Notes: a model not told the origin generated them from the letters alone. A DNA stretch of 64,000 bases from Chitinophaga pendula (GCF_020386615.1 NZ_CP077769.1:4340001-4404000); one strand, 5' to 3'. Shown: positions 16,256-26,342, counted from the first letter of the stretch. Numbers and translations: made by a program.

Positions 16256-16983
16256 TTGTTTTTTCCAGGTACGTATTTAATGCCTGCCACGGGCTTGGGC
16301 CAGCTTTCTTCTTTGTGCGGTACGTATTGCATGGCCTTGGATACGATGGTTGCCAGCTGAGGGCCATTGAATTTACCGACCACATATATAGCGGCGTCGA
16401 TGCCGGAAGTGATACCGGAGGCGGTGATGATATTACCATCTTCCACGAAACGTACGTCTTTTTGCAGGTGGAGGCTGGGGAAGGTCTCCTGGAAATTATC
16501 GGCTACGAACCAGTGAGTGGTGGCATTACGGCCTTTGAGCAGCCCGGCATGGCCGAGGAGATAAGCGCCTGTGCATATTGACATGGTCGTACCTGCGCGG
16601 GCCGACATATCACGGATGAATGTGAGCAAATCGGTACTGTCTTTGAGGGCGGCGATCGTTTCCATAGCGGCGCCGGGTATTACGAACAGGTCTGGTTTTG
16701 GATAGTCAGTGTGGCTGTTATAATCCGGTTGTAAGCGGATCATTCCTTTTTCTGTCTGTATAGCGTTGGCTTCCAGCGCAATGGTATAGATATGATAGCT
16801 ATCCTTTGTGAGGCTACCTGCTTTGATGAATACATCGGTGGCGCCGGCGAAGTCCATAAGTTCGACACCCGGATAGATGAGTACTGCTACATTGATACGT
16901 TTGTGTTGGGCGGGGGCCTGCTGTGCCTGTGACTGCCAGCTGACGAGCAGCAGGCAGCAGCCTATGTAAAGTATCTTTTTCAT
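16252..16983 (-). CDS. Exported DJ-1/PfpI family protein
   Basis: 243 residues with a signal peptide ending SQAQ. The class I amidotransferase-like core has the nucleophile elbow AGTTMSICTGAYLLGHAGLL (Cys137) and an early VAVLIYPGVELMDF strand, like the sensor half of GlxA-type regulators and isonitrile hydratases. There is no DNA-binding domain and it is exported, which is unusual for the group. Activity unknown. It is the first of three minus-strand ORFs that end with the GG-leader peptide. Confidence 0.8.
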   Translation of the reverse strand: MKKILYIGCCLLLVSWQSQAQQAPAQHKRINVAVLIYPGVELMDFAGATDVFIKAGSLTKDSYHIYTIALEANAIQTEKGMIRLQPDYNSHTDYPKPDLFVIPGAAMETIAALKDSTDLLTFIRDMSARAGTTMSICTGAYLLGHAGLLKGRNATTHWFVADNFQETFPSLHLQKDVRFVEDGNIITASGITSGIDAAIYVVGKFNGPQLATIVSKAMQYVPHKEESWPKPVAGIKYVPGKNK

Positions 16984-17086
16984 GGTACAATATTACTTAT
17001 CGGGGGGCGAGGGGTTGTTTTGCATAAGGGGATTTGTATACTGTAAAAGCGGGGTTTTTATATTGTTTTTCGGGAGTGGGGGCGTA

Positions 17087-17115
17087 TAAAAAAAGCGGCA
17101 GGAAGGTCCTGCCGC
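17087..17115 (-). terminator. Terminator of the SusC/SusD operon
   Basis: Perfect 9-bp stem (17095-17103 with 17107-17115), 3-nt loop; on the minus strand it is followed by TTTTTTT. It lies 30 bases beyond the last gene of the operon. Confidence 0.9.
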
Positions 17116-17143
17116 GTGAGCCATGGAAGTAAAAAAAGGCGCG

Positions 17144-18262
17144 TTAGCGCTTGAACTGCGTTTTTGTGATGTTGAGGTACAGGTCGCCGTAGCTCTGTGC
17201 CGGTTCGAGTTGGGCATCGTTGTTCCAGTCGTTGAAGGCACTGATGAGAATGAGGCGGGTGGACTTGCTGGCGTTCATCTTAGCCACATTACACAACTTC
17301 TTATACAGTGTTCCATTGTCCTTCCGATCTACGGTAGGGTTCTGGTTGGACGGGTTCTGTATACGCCAGTCGTATGCCGGGAATATGTTGGGTACGTAGT
17401 CAACGCCCATTTGTTCGGCGAAATATTTCGTGGAGTATTTCCAGTTCTGGTCCATGATCTGTGGGAGCAGGTAGAAGCGATCGTAGCCATCGGGCAGGAA
17501 GGGCTGGTGGAAGATAGCATCTACGCAATGCTGGAAGCGGAAGGGGTATCTGCCTGGCGGGGACCATCTGTCCTGCATACCTACGATGTAGAGCTCCACT
17601 CCTTTTGTGGACAGGCGGCTACGGAGGGTGTTATATATAGCCGGGTTGTTGGCGGAGAAGAGGTTATGGGCATTCATGATGTAGAGCAGTTTTTTGTTGT
17701 TGACGGTCATGTATTTGGCATCTGTCATCCAGGCGGCTACTTTTTCCACATCGTTGAAGAACTGTTCTAATTTGACTGGATCGTTTTCCAGCAATGCGTT
17801 GGGTGAGATACCGAATACATCGTTGGAGAAGTTGTATGCCAATGCGAATCGAACGCTGGTGGGTGTGGCAGCGGACAGGTAGGCGCTGACGATGGCGGAG
17901 TCTCTTCGGAAGCCGGAGACATCTCTTGCTGCTGAGCGGAAGGAGAAGAGGAAATAGTCCAGTCCACCGGTGGCGGCGTATTGGAGGTGTTTGGTCATGA
18001 TATCCGGCGGGACTATGCCATTGAGCATGTTGTATTTACCCAGTATGGGTACCTGGGTGACGTTGGCGTTGAAAGCCGGTACATCCTGGTAGAAGGCACC
18101 TACGACGTAGTTGTCGGTGACGGGCACTTCGGGTATTTCATAATTGAGGAAGTTGTCTTTTGCATCGGGGCCATTTTCTTTTTTACAAGCTATGGTGGCG
18201 ATGCATAGTAAGGTGATGTATATGATGTTTTGGAAGTTCCTTTTCATAACGAGGTGTTTCAT
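17144..18262 (-). CDS. GH99/WbsX-like glycan hydrolase, lipoprotein
   Basis: 372 residues; ATG at 18262 shares its A with the SusD stop (TAATG), an internal start at 18247 is possible. Lipoprotein signal ending IATIAC. The body has YVVGAFYQDVPAF, GGLDYFLFSF and ISAFNDWNNDAQLEP, matching the barrel ends of the WbsX/GH99-like family; the usual NEWxEG motif appears as NDWNND, so the catalytic residues may differ. As the last gene of the SusCD operon it is probably the surface enzyme that cuts the glycan bound by SusCD. Could instead be a binding protein with lost catalysis. Confidence 0.7.
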   Translation of the reverse strand: MKHLVMKRNFQNIIYITLLCIATIACKKENGPDAKDNFLNYEIPEVPVTDNYVVGAFYQDVPAFNANVTQVPILGKYNMLNGIVPPDIMTKHLQYAATGGLDYFLFSFRSAARDVSGFRRDSAIVSAYLSAATPTSVRFALAYNFSNDVFGISPNALLENDPVKLEQFFNDVEKVAAWMTDAKYMTVNNKKLLYIMNAHNLFSANNPAIYNTLRSRLSTKGVELYIVGMQDRWSPPGRYPFRFQHCVDAIFHQPFLPDGYDRFYLLPQIMDQNWKYSTKYFAEQMGVDYVPNIFPAYDWRIQNPSNQNPTVDRKDNGTLYKKLCNVAKMNASKSTRLILISAFNDWNNDAQLEPAQSYGDLYLNITKTQFKR

Positions 18263-19998
18263 TATTGTTTATAAGCGCGGACGATCTTATAGGGAATGCC
18301 TTTGGCGCTGAGATCTTCGACGTTGTTGCCAAACCATTTCTGGATGAAGGAGAAGTTGAATGCTGCCGGTGCGGTGTTCCAGTTTTTGCGTTGTAGTGGC
18401 TGGAGGAAGCGGAGGTTGGTGTACGGCGAGTGTTCGTCGCCACTGAGTTTGCTGACGGCATCGGCGTATCCGGCGGCATTGTAGGTGACTACGGTAGACG
18501 GGTATATCCATCTGTTGGGTAGGTCGGCGTATATCTCGGAGATGTATTGATTAGCCGGGTTGGTGAGAGGTGGCAGGTCGAGGAACCTGGTTTGGCGTTC
18601 GAGGCACCAGGAGTCGAATCCGCCATCGGGGAAGTAGTTGATCCAGCGTTGTATCCAGATCTTATGGAGGTTATCTGCCGGTATATCCGTTCCTGTGATG
18701 TTGAGGTAGGTGCGGAAGCCTTTGCCTTCGGTGTCCCATAGTATGCCTGGTTGTGCTTTGTAGGTAGCGGCGGCGGTAGCTGGGACGTTCCAGTAGGAGC
18801 AATTGGCATCTATGCCGGTGTTGTAGTACTGTTCGGCGGCGGCGGGGCCACCGAATCCGAGGAGGGCGGCTTCTGCTTTGAGGAAGGCGGACTCGGCGTA
18901 TGACAGGAAGATGAAAGGCCGTTCGGGGGCATAGAAGGTACTGCGGCGCGGATCGGAGTAGGCGTTGATATTAAGCCCACCGATCGGATCGCCGGAGAGG
19001 CCCCATGCTGGTAGCAGGAAGGGCGATTTGGGGATACCGAAATAAGGGATGGGATAGGTGACGATGCGCAGGGAGTCGTCGTGGGTGCTGGTGAGTGTGT
19101 CGGTGAGTTGAAAGCGATTGATGACCGCTGGTATGGAATCGAAGTAGATGCCGATGCGGGGGTCTTTATACGACCGGAAGTAGGTGAAGAGGAGGTCACT
19201 CATTTTGGGCATGATATCGACCGGGTAGTAGTTACGAATGAACTTAGTGTAATAAGGGTTTTGGTTACCATCGATATTTTCGTAGGCTACTTTGGCGGTT
19301 TCATTTTCTGCGCTGAGGGTGCTGGCGGGGTCCTGCATGATCTCGCTGATGTGTTTGTCGGCGACGGTCTGCAGGTTTCTGCGGCAGCGGAGTGCGATGC
19401 GGAGGCGGAGGGTATTGGCGAAATGTTTCCATTTGAGTAGGTCGCCGCCGTAGAGGACATCGTAGGTGAGTTTATCTTTTGCCGGATCGATCTTGGCGGC
19501 GGCGTCTTTTAGGTTGTCGAGGATGGCGGTGTATACTTCATCTTCGGTATCGAAGAGGATGGTAGGGCCTTGATTGGGTTTGAGCGCATTTTTCATGGGG
19601 ATGGGTCCGTAGGTACCTACCAGCAAGGCATATACGAACTGTTCCCATATGCGGGCGATCTGCACGCGGTTGCCGAAGCCCTCTTTATCTGCGAACTGGA
19701 TATTTACCTGGTGGAGGTTGCCGAGGAGTTCTACGTAGGCGGTTTCCCAGAAGCCATCCTCTCCTACTCCGTAGCGGGAGCTGCCGGCGGTCATAGTGAT
19801 AAGATGGGAGTATGTCCAGTGATAGTTGGTGTTGGCTATTCCCATCATATCGCCGGTACGTTTGATGGCACCGGCGAGGAGTGCTTCGGGGGTGGATTTA
19901 CCGAACTGGTTAGGGTCGGTATTGGTTTCCGTGAAGTTTTTGGTACACGCAGCTAGTGTGAGTATGAGTGGGATGATATATCGTAGTAGTTTTTGCAT
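18262..19998 (-). CDS. SusD/RagB-like surface glycan-binding lipoprotein
   Basis: 578 residues with lipoprotein signal LILTLAAC. It has the SusD-like_2 opening (NFTETNTDPNQFGKSTPEALLAGA) and tetratricopeptide-like helices (LLKWKHFANTLRLRIALR). It forms the lid over the SusC channel at the outer membrane and captures oligosaccharide. The gene starts 11 bases after the SusC stop and overlaps the next gene by one base, so the three genes are one transcript. Confidence 0.92.
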   Translation of the reverse strand: MQKLLRYIIPLILTLAACTKNFTETNTDPNQFGKSTPEALLAGAIKRTGDMMGIANTNYHWTYSHLITMTAGSSRYGVGEDGFWETAYVELLGNLHQVNIQFADKEGFGNRVQIARIWEQFVYALLVGTYGPIPMKNALKPNQGPTILFDTEDEVYTAILDNLKDAAAKIDPAKDKLTYDVLYGGDLLKWKHFANTLRLRIALRCRRNLQTVADKHISEIMQDPASTLSAENETAKVAYENIDGNQNPYYTKFIRNYYPVDIMPKMSDLLFTYFRSYKDPRIGIYFDSIPAVINRFQLTDTLTSTHDDSLRIVTYPIPYFGIPKSPFLLPAWGLSGDPIGGLNINAYSDPRRSTFYAPERPFIFLSYAESAFLKAEAALLGFGGPAAAEQYYNTGIDANCSYWNVPATAAATYKAQPGILWDTEGKGFRTYLNITGTDIPADNLHKIWIQRWINYFPDGGFDSWCLERQTRFLDLPPLTNPANQYISEIYADLPNRWIYPSTVVTYNAAGYADAVSKLSGDEHSPYTNLRFLQPLQRKNWNTAPAAFNFSFIQKWFGNNVEDLSAKGIPYKIVRAYKQ

Positions 19999-20009
19999 GG
20001 TTGGATACT

Positions 20010-23000
20010 TTAGAAGTTGAATTTGAGATCGAAACCATATTGTGCGTATGGGAATGAGCCCCCTTGTTCTATGCCCTGTGCGTTGCCGGAGGTGTTGGCT
20101 GCTTCGGGGTCTATGCCTTTGGGAGTATGTTTTAGGATGGTCCAGAGGTTACGCCCTACCAGTGCGAGGCGGGCGCCCTGGAAGAAGCGGCGGGTGTTGC
20201 GGCTGAGAGGCAGGGAGTATCCGAGTACGAGTTCTGACACGCGTATGGAGGTAGCGTTGAAGAGGTTGTGTTCCATATCGAAGTCCATGGTCTGCCAGTA
20301 GCCCTGCGGGGATATCCAGTGGGCGTTGGGTGCTCCTGGTTGATATCGGCCATTTTTGTCCAGTATGGGTTTGCCGCTGGCATCGAGGAGGGGGTAGTAC
20401 CCGGGATGTCGCATGCCTTTGTTGCGAGCATCGAGGTAAGGGTTACCGTATAGGCCTACTCCTTTTTGTTCGTCGCCGGACTCTCCGAGGACGAGGGAAC
20501 TGAAGAGGAAGGCATCGCGGCCTTCCAGGCTGGCGATGGTGTTGCCGGTGACGTTAGCTTTGTGGTTGGATACGGAATAGATATCTCCCCCCCATTTAAC
20601 GGTGACGAGGAAGGAGAGATCGAAACCTTTATAGCGGAAGGTGGAGCCGAAGGAGCCTATCCAATCGGGCCGGAAGTTGCCCAGGTAGGCATTTTCATCG
20701 TAGTAGGGCTGTCCATTGGCCGGGTTGATGATCAGTTTGCCCTGGTTACGATAGGCGACGTTGCCACGCAGTACGCCGTAGGGCTGTCCTACTTCGGCGT
20801 TGGAGCTCATCATCCACCAGCTACCCAGTACGTAGCGATTGACGCCAGGTGTGAGGGATACTACTTTGCTATTGTTGGTGGCCCAGTTAGCGAGGAGGTC
20901 CCAGGTGAACTTATTGGTACGTACAGGCGTGGCTTTGAGGGACAGTTCTATCCCGCTGTTTTGTATTTCTCCGGCGTTGAGTATCTGTTCGGTGAAGCCG
21001 GTTTCTCTTGCCACCTGTGCGCGCATGATCTGATTGATGGTATTGGACTTGTATACGGTGGCGTTGATGGAGATGCGGTCTTTGAAGAGGGAGAGGTCCA
21101 GGCCTACTTCTCGGGAGGTGGTTTGTTCGGGTTTCAGGTTTTTATTCTTGAGGAGGTTTTCGTAGTCGAGCCAGGGGGTACCCAGGAAGAGGCCTCCGTA
21201 TTGGTAGTTGGATTGCAGGTAGTATGCGGGGGCGTCGTTGCCTACCTGGGCCCAGGATACCCTGAGCTTGCCGTAGTTGACGATGTTGCTGATACTTTCC
21301 AGGAACTGGGTGAAGACGAAGCTACCGCCTACGGATGGATAAAAGAAGGAAGCGTTGCCGGTAGGCAGGGTGGATGACCAGTCGTTACGGCCGGTGACAT
21401 CGAGGAAGAGGAAGTCTTTATATCCCAGGGTGGTGGCGGCGAATACGGAGTTGACCTTCCGGCGTACCAGTGATTCGGTTGCCCGTGGGTATGCGTTGCT
21501 GTTGGCGATGCTGGGCATATCGTGATTGATCAGCGAGGCTACGGAAGCCTGGCGGAAGAGGGAGTTGCCGAAGTTGAAGTTAGTACCCAGGCTGGCGGTG
21601 AGGCTGAAGTCGGGTTTAAGTTGTTTGTTGTACAGCAGGAGTCCTTCTATGTTCCAGTATTGGTTTTGCTGGTTGAAGTTGGAGTAGAAGCCATTTTTGT
21701 TCTGGCGGGCGCCTTTTTCGCGGTATTGGTAGCCGTTGCCGAAGGCGAGATCGCCGGCTATCTGTGCACGGAATTTCAGGTCGGGCAGCAGGTCGATGGT
21801 GGTGGTGACGCCACCGATGACGCGATGGTGCAGGTCCTGGTTTTCATTTTCGTTGATGCTCCAATATGGGTTTTCGTAGCCATCGCCTTGTGCGCCATAG
21901 GCGTAGGCATCTCCGTTGTCGTCCCGATAGGGATGCAGGGAGGCGATGTCTATGCTTCTGAGCAGGTATATGTAAGCGTTCATGGGGCTTTGGGGGTCCA
22001 TGTTACGATAGGTGCGGTTCCGCATGTTGTCGTAGGTGTAGAGGAGGCGGGTATCGACATTGACCTTTTTGCCCAGGCCGCGGCTGGCGGTGAGGTTGAG
22101 ATTGTGTTTGTTGCGGATGTTCTGGTTTTCCAGGACATCGTTGGCGCGGGTGTAGGTGTATGACAGCCGGAATGCGCTAACGGAGTCGGACTTGGCGATG
22201 GCGACGTTAGTGATATTGGTGAGGCTAGACCTATACAGATCGCGGACGTTATTGGGTTGTGGCAGGTATCCATGGGGCTTACCGCTGTAATCGTTGTATG
22301 GCTGGCCTAACATGGGGACACCCCAGCTGCGGGTGTTGGTGCCCATGTTGATAGCGTTAGTGCCCGGGACGATATTGTTGGCATTTTGTACGAGGCGGAA
22401 GGCGTTGCCTTCTCCGTATACGTTTTGATAGGCGGGAAATTCCGAGATGGTGTTCCACATCATGTTCTGGTTGACGGATACGCCCAGAGAGCGGTCGCCT
22501 CTGCCCCTCCCCTTTTTGGAGGTGATGAGGATGGCGCCGTTGGCGGCTTTGGAGCCGTAGAGGGCGGCGGCGTTGGGACCTTTGAGTACTTCTATGGATT
22601 CAATATCGTCGGGGTTGAGATCGGAGACACCATTGCCATAGTCGAGGTTGTCGCCGCGCCCATCGCCGGAGGGGTTATCGATGGGGACACCATCTATTAC
22701 CCACAGGGGTTGATTGTTGCCGGTGATGGAGTTGTCGCCACGGATGATGACCCTGCTGGAGCCACCTGGCTGGCCGCTGGTGGTAACCTGGAGGCCGGCT
22801 ACTTTACCGGCGAGGGTGTTGGCGATGTTGACATCGCGTGCTTCTGTCAGGCGGGTGGGATCGACGGACTGGGAGGAATATACGACGGATTTGGCTTTAC
22901 GGGTAAGGCCCAGTGCGGAGGTGACCACTACGTCTTTGAGCTTTACCGGGTCGCGGACCAGGCTCACATTTAGTTGAAGACGGCCTTCCAGGGGTATTTC

Positions 23001-23237
23001 CTGGGTGAGGTAGTTGATGTAATTAACGAGGACAGTGGTCTGTTTGGGGTCGTTGACCCTGATGGAAAATGATCCGTCGGGCTGTGTGACGGTGCCTGTA
23101 GTTGTTCCTTTGATACGGATGGTCGCACCCGGAAGGGGGACTTTGGTATCATCGGTCACTATTCCCCGGAGTAGTTCCTGACTGCTGGCGGATATTGTCC
23201 ATAGCGATAGCAGGAGCATCAGTAGATAAGTTTTCAT
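20010..23237 (-). CDS. SusC/RagA-family TonB-linked outer membrane transporter
   Basis: 1075 residues. Signal peptide ends WTISASSQ; a carboxypeptidase-like regulatory domain follows (LLRGIVTDDTKVPLPGATI), then the SusC marker KDVVVTSALGLTRKAKS, the plug (NIANTLAGKVAGLQVTTSGQ) and the long barrel that ends in YGFDLKFNF with a terminal Phe. Transports oligosaccharides across the outer membrane with TonB energy. First gene of the PUL operon; a membrane-spanning SARP-type regulator gene lies 532 bases upstream on the same strand. Confidence 0.95.
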   Translation of the reverse strand: MKTYLLMLLLSLWTISASSQELLRGIVTDDTKVPLPGATIRIKGTTTGTVTQPDGSFSIRVNDPKQTTVLVNYINYLTQEIPLEGRLQLNVSLVRDPVKLKDVVVTSALGLTRKAKSVVYSSQSVDPTRLTEARDVNIANTLAGKVAGLQVTTSGQPGGSSRVIIRGDNSITGNNQPLWVIDGVPIDNPSGDGRGDNLDYGNGVSDLNPDDIESIEVLKGPNAAALYGSKAANGAILITSKKGRGRGDRSLGVSVNQNMMWNTISEFPAYQNVYGEGNAFRLVQNANNIVPGTNAINMGTNTRSWGVPMLGQPYNDYSGKPHGYLPQPNNVRDLYRSSLTNITNVAIAKSDSVSAFRLSYTYTRANDVLENQNIRNKHNLNLTASRGLGKKVNVDTRLLYTYDNMRNRTYRNMDPQSPMNAYIYLLRSIDIASLHPYRDDNGDAYAYGAQGDGYENPYWSINENENQDLHHRVIGGVTTTIDLLPDLKFRAQIAGDLAFGNGYQYREKGARQNKNGFYSNFNQQNQYWNIEGLLLYNKQLKPDFSLTASLGTNFNFGNSLFRQASVASLINHDMPSIANSNAYPRATESLVRRKVNSVFAATTLGYKDFLFLDVTGRNDWSSTLPTGNASFFYPSVGGSFVFTQFLESISNIVNYGKLRVSWAQVGNDAPAYYLQSNYQYGGLFLGTPWLDYENLLKNKNLKPEQTTSREVGLDLSLFKDRISINATVYKSNTINQIMRAQVARETGFTEQILNAGEIQNSGIELSLKATPVRTNKFTWDLLANWATNNSKVVSLTPGVNRYVLGSWWMMSSNAEVGQPYGVLRGNVAYRNQGKLIINPANGQPYYDENAYLGNFRPDWIGSFGSTFRYKGFDLSFLVTVKWGGDIYSVSNHKANVTGNTIASLEGRDAFLFSSLVLGESGDEQKGVGLYGNPYLDARNKGMRHPGYYPLLDASGKPILDKNGRYQPGAPNAHWISPQGYWQTMDFDMEHNLFNATSIRVSELVLGYSLPLSRNTRRFFQGARLALVGRNLWTILKHTPKGIDPEAANTSGNAQGIEQGGSFPYAQYGFDLKFNF

Positions 23238-23768
23238 AATCGTGGTATTTAACTGTAAAGGGATATATGACCGATCAGTATGCCGGTTGGCATACTGTTC
23301 GAATCAACTGGAAGGTGGAATATGCTAACAGCCGGGTATTTACCAGCGGCTGTGTGACAGACCTGATATTCATGACGTGGAACTTTTTCAGTACGTGTTT
23401 ACAAATGAAGCCCGACTCCCCTAACAAATGGCCTAACGCGCACATTAACAGTAGTTTTTTCTTTGTTTTTATATTAAACAACTTATTAGTGGTCAATATA
23501 TCATTAGCGGTTATACGATTACGGGCAAGAGGGACTAGGTGATTCTTTCCCGAAGGGGATTCAGGGGAAGGCTATGGGGTGAATGATCCTTGTATTGCAG
23601 GGAGTGATCTGTACAAGGTGTGTATATAGGCTTTGCTTATAGGAATGTTATAGGAGAACTATACGAATGATACAGGAGAGGTGGACGCAAGCGGTTAAGA
23701 CGTTCATTATCGATAGACATAAACAGGCATTGTGTTACTGTTACGCGGAGCCTGTTTATGTTGATGGA
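23238..23768. other. 530-bp intergenic region upstream of susC
   Basis: A/T-rich, especially 23270-23540. No convincing gene: the two ORFs here (23267-23542 + and 23275-23496 -) lack a recognisable domain. It must hold the susC promoter and any site for the upstream regulator, but no perfect TAnnTTTG is seen. It also contains copy B of the 29-bp dispersed repeat. Confidence 0.5.
23660..23688. repeat. 29-bp dispersed repeat, copy B
   Basis: 27 of 29 positions match 4165-4193. See that entry. Confidence 0.6.
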
Positions 23769-26342
23769 TTATTCGCTGATGACATCCTGGAAGGATTCGT
23801 GATAATCTTCTCCGTAGATCTCTGCGTATTCGCGGCGGAACTTTTCGTAGGCTGTTTTGGCCTGGGAGTGGCGGCCGAGTGCGCTTAGGTTTTTACAGCG
23901 GAGGTGTAAGGCTTCTTCGTTGACCGGGTCAAAGAGGAAGATGGCATGAGCGATCCCGAGTTGCAGTTCGGCGTCGGTGGAGGTGTGGGTGGCGGCGTCG
24001 AGCAAGGTGTTGAGTACTTTACCAGATATTTCGGAGCGGATATCATCCAGCCAATCGTAGTCGGTATGGAGTAGTAGCTCTCCTCTGTTGACGAGGGAGA
24101 GTATTTCTCTGATCCAGTTTTTGCTGGTGTGGTCGCTATTGACCAGGAGGAAGAAGAAGCGGGCGAGGTCGATCTCTATTTCCTGTTCTTCCCATTGGAT
24201 GAGCCATCTATCGGATTCTTTCTGGATGGCGCAATGTCCCAGCTTATCGAGGATGCCTTTCAGTTTGACCATGTTGACAGAGCGGTTGTTCTGTGCGTCT
24301 TTGCTGGATTTGTCTTCCCAGAGGGTGGCGTATAATTTATTGGAGGATACCCCTTTGCCGGAGCGAAGGGTAAATACGGTAATGAGCAGGAACATTTCCT
24401 TCAGGAGAGGGGAGAACAGGCGGGTGAGGTCTTCTTCGCGGCTGTTGATCACTTCGAAGGGGCCGAACAGGAATATGCGTGACCTGGCTGGAGCGGTGGC
24501 GACCGGTTCGGGCGGTGCAGGCGTAGTAGTGGTGGCTGATGCAGGTGCTACTGGCGCTGGCGGTGGCTGAGTTATTTCGGGGGTAGGTTCGGGAGCGGAT
24601 GTTGCTGCCGGCGGGGGCAACTTGCGTCTGCGGCCGGTGGTCCCTGTGAGTATGACTACCAGGATTGCACCTGCCAGCAGGGCGAGGAGCAGGTATCTGC
24701 TTCTTTGCAGGAAGGCGGTACTTGTGTTGGTCGCCTGCCACTTGTCTGGTGGGAACTGGATGGTATAAATCTTAATGCTGGTGGTGTTGGTTTTATCGGT
24801 ATACAAGGTGACGGCGACCAGCTGTTGTGTCAGGGGGCTGTACCAGAGGTCGGCGAAAGAGGCGATATCATAGAATGCGTATGGGATGGCGCCGCCCAGG
24901 GGTTCCCAGGTGGGGGTATGCAGGGAGCCCCGGATGAGCTGTAGGGAGGAGTTGAAAACGTCGTTAGGATAAGTGAGTGCGTAGTATAGGCCGGACTGGC
25001 TGTCGATGACGAGGCTGTTGGCGAAACAGAACTGCCGGTCGGGCCGGGGCAGGTGATATATATTTTTGAAGCGATGGTTTTTAGTGCTGAAGGCGGTGAG
25101 GTCATAGTTGTATCGGGGGTTGATGACCTGTTCGCCGGTGGCGCTGCCGTAGCCCCCGAGGATATAGGCGGTATCGCCCGTGTCGTTGACGCCGAGGCCG
25201 GAGAGGTATTTGGGCATGAGGGTATCACCATGTACGGGGATGCTGTCCCAATGGCCGGAGGGGAAGTGGTAGCGCTGTACTTTGTTCTTGTATCGTAGCT
25301 GGCCGTAGCCGCCTACGATATACAGGGAGGTATCGGCGGGGTTGAAGAACTTGTTGGCCTGCCAGTATTCTGTAAGTTCCATGCTTTTGTAGGTGCTATC
25401 CCATTGGCGGCGGGTGCTGTCGTAGGCGGTAACGATCTTTTCATCGATATAGAAATTACAGAGGCGGCGTAGTGCGGGGATGAATATGGACTGGTTGCCG
25501 GCGGGCACTCTACCTCTGGGGATGGCTAATGCGACGGCGGAACGTTTTTGCCGCTGGAGGGCGTAGTCGTATATGGAGTCGGCGGTGGTGATGTATACGG
25601 TAGCGGATTGGCGGTCGAAGGCGATACCGGGACTGCCCTGTACTTGCCAGGCGGCTGCCAGCTCCCAGTTCTGGTGTTTGTCTTTCAGCCATACGGGGTT
25701 GCTGACGGTGGCGACTTTTCTTTGCAGGATATCCACCACCTGAGTGCCGGAGGTAGCATCGAGGGGCCAATGGTAGCGGGGATGGCCATTGATGTTGACC
25801 TGGATATCGCGGATGTTCATGGGTGGTATATCGCCGGTCCGGAACTCTTCGAGGTTGTTGGTACCGAAGTAGAGCTGGCAGCATGTTTTGCCAGCGGGTT
25901 GCCATTTGTGGGCGGCGGCGGGGCGGCCATTGGCGTAGAGGGCGACCTTTCCTGCGGCGGCATCGAATTGTACCCGGAAGGTATTCCACAGGTGATACAG
26001 CCGGGGGGTATCGATCTTATAGCTGCCCGCTACCTGTTCGCCGACGATAAAATCGAACTGGCGGAGGCGTTGGTTATAGATGAGGTCAATATTTTCTTTG
26101 TTGCCGATGATGAGGCGGAAGACATATCCGAAATATATCTCCATGCCTGGTCTTAGTTTGAGGCTGAAAGTGAGCTCTGCCTGTTTATCGAAGCAGAGAG
26201 GTGCTGCGGGGGTGAGTTGTAAGGAGGTTCTGTTTTCCTGAACGACCTCATGACTTAAAAACCTTAATCCATAGGACTGAGCGTGAGCGATCGGTTTCAG
26301 CAGATGCACCAGCAGATATAATAAAAGGGTCGTTTTTCGCAT
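23769..26342 (-). CDS. Membrane-spanning regulator: LamG-like and kelch-type sensor fused to a SARP/BTAD DNA-binding domain
   Basis: 857 residues. A signal peptide (to about 21) leads to a concanavalin/LamG-like region (to about 210), then kelch/beta-propeller repeats (for example YIVGGYGQLRY and AYILGGYGSATG). One membrane helix lies at about 548-569, followed by a Pro/Ala linker and from about residue 622 a winged helix (RIFLFGPFEV, then LYATLWEDKSSKDAQNN) plus a helical BTAD-like tail. The layout implies extracytoplasmic sugar sensing coupled directly to DNA binding without phosphorylation, a counterpart to the hybrid two-component systems of PULs. It probably controls the adjacent susCD operon; this is inferred from position. 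Confidence 0.75.
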   Translation of the reverse strand: MRKTTLLLYLLVHLLKPIAHAQSYGLRFLSHEVVQENRTSLQLTPAAPLCFDKQAELTFSLKLRPGMEIYFGYVFRLIIGNKENIDLIYNQRLRQFDFIVGEQVAGSYKIDTPRLYHLWNTFRVQFDAAAGKVALYANGRPAAAHKWQPAGKTCCQLYFGTNNLEEFRTGDIPPMNIRDIQVNINGHPRYHWPLDATSGTQVVDILQRKVATVSNPVWLKDKHQNWELAAAWQVQGSPGIAFDRQSATVYITTADSIYDYALQRQKRSAVALAIPRGRVPAGNQSIFIPALRRLCNFYIDEKIVTAYDSTRRQWDSTYKSMELTEYWQANKFFNPADTSLYIVGGYGQLRYKNKVQRYHFPSGHWDSIPVHGDTLMPKYLSGLGVNDTGDTAYILGGYGSATGEQVINPRYNYDLTAFSTKNHRFKNIYHLPRPDRQFCFANSLVIDSQSGLYYALTYPNDVFNSSLQLIRGSLHTPTWEPLGGAIPYAFYDIASFADLWYSPLTQQLVAVTLYTDKTNTTSIKIYTIQFPPDKWQATNTSTAFLQRSRYLLLALLAGAILVVILTGTTGRRRKLPPPAATSAPEPTPEITQPPPAPVAPASATTTTPAPPEPVATAPARSRIFLFGPFEVINSREEDLTRLFSPLLKEMFLLITVFTLRSGKGVSSNKLYATLWEDKSSKDAQNNRSVNMVKLKGILDKLGHCAIQKESDRWLIQWEEQEIEIDLARFFFLLVNSDHTSKNWIREILSLVNRGELLLHTDYDWLDDIRSEISGKVLNTLLDAATHTSTDAELQLGIAHAIFLFDPVNEEALHLRCKNLSALGRHSQAKTAYEKFRREYAEIYGEDYHESFQDVISE

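Noticed and set aside
23267..23542. 91-aa (+) and 73-aa (-) ORFs upstream of susC
   Set aside because: A/T-rich, no recognisable domain, no start signal; they overlap each other on opposite strands.
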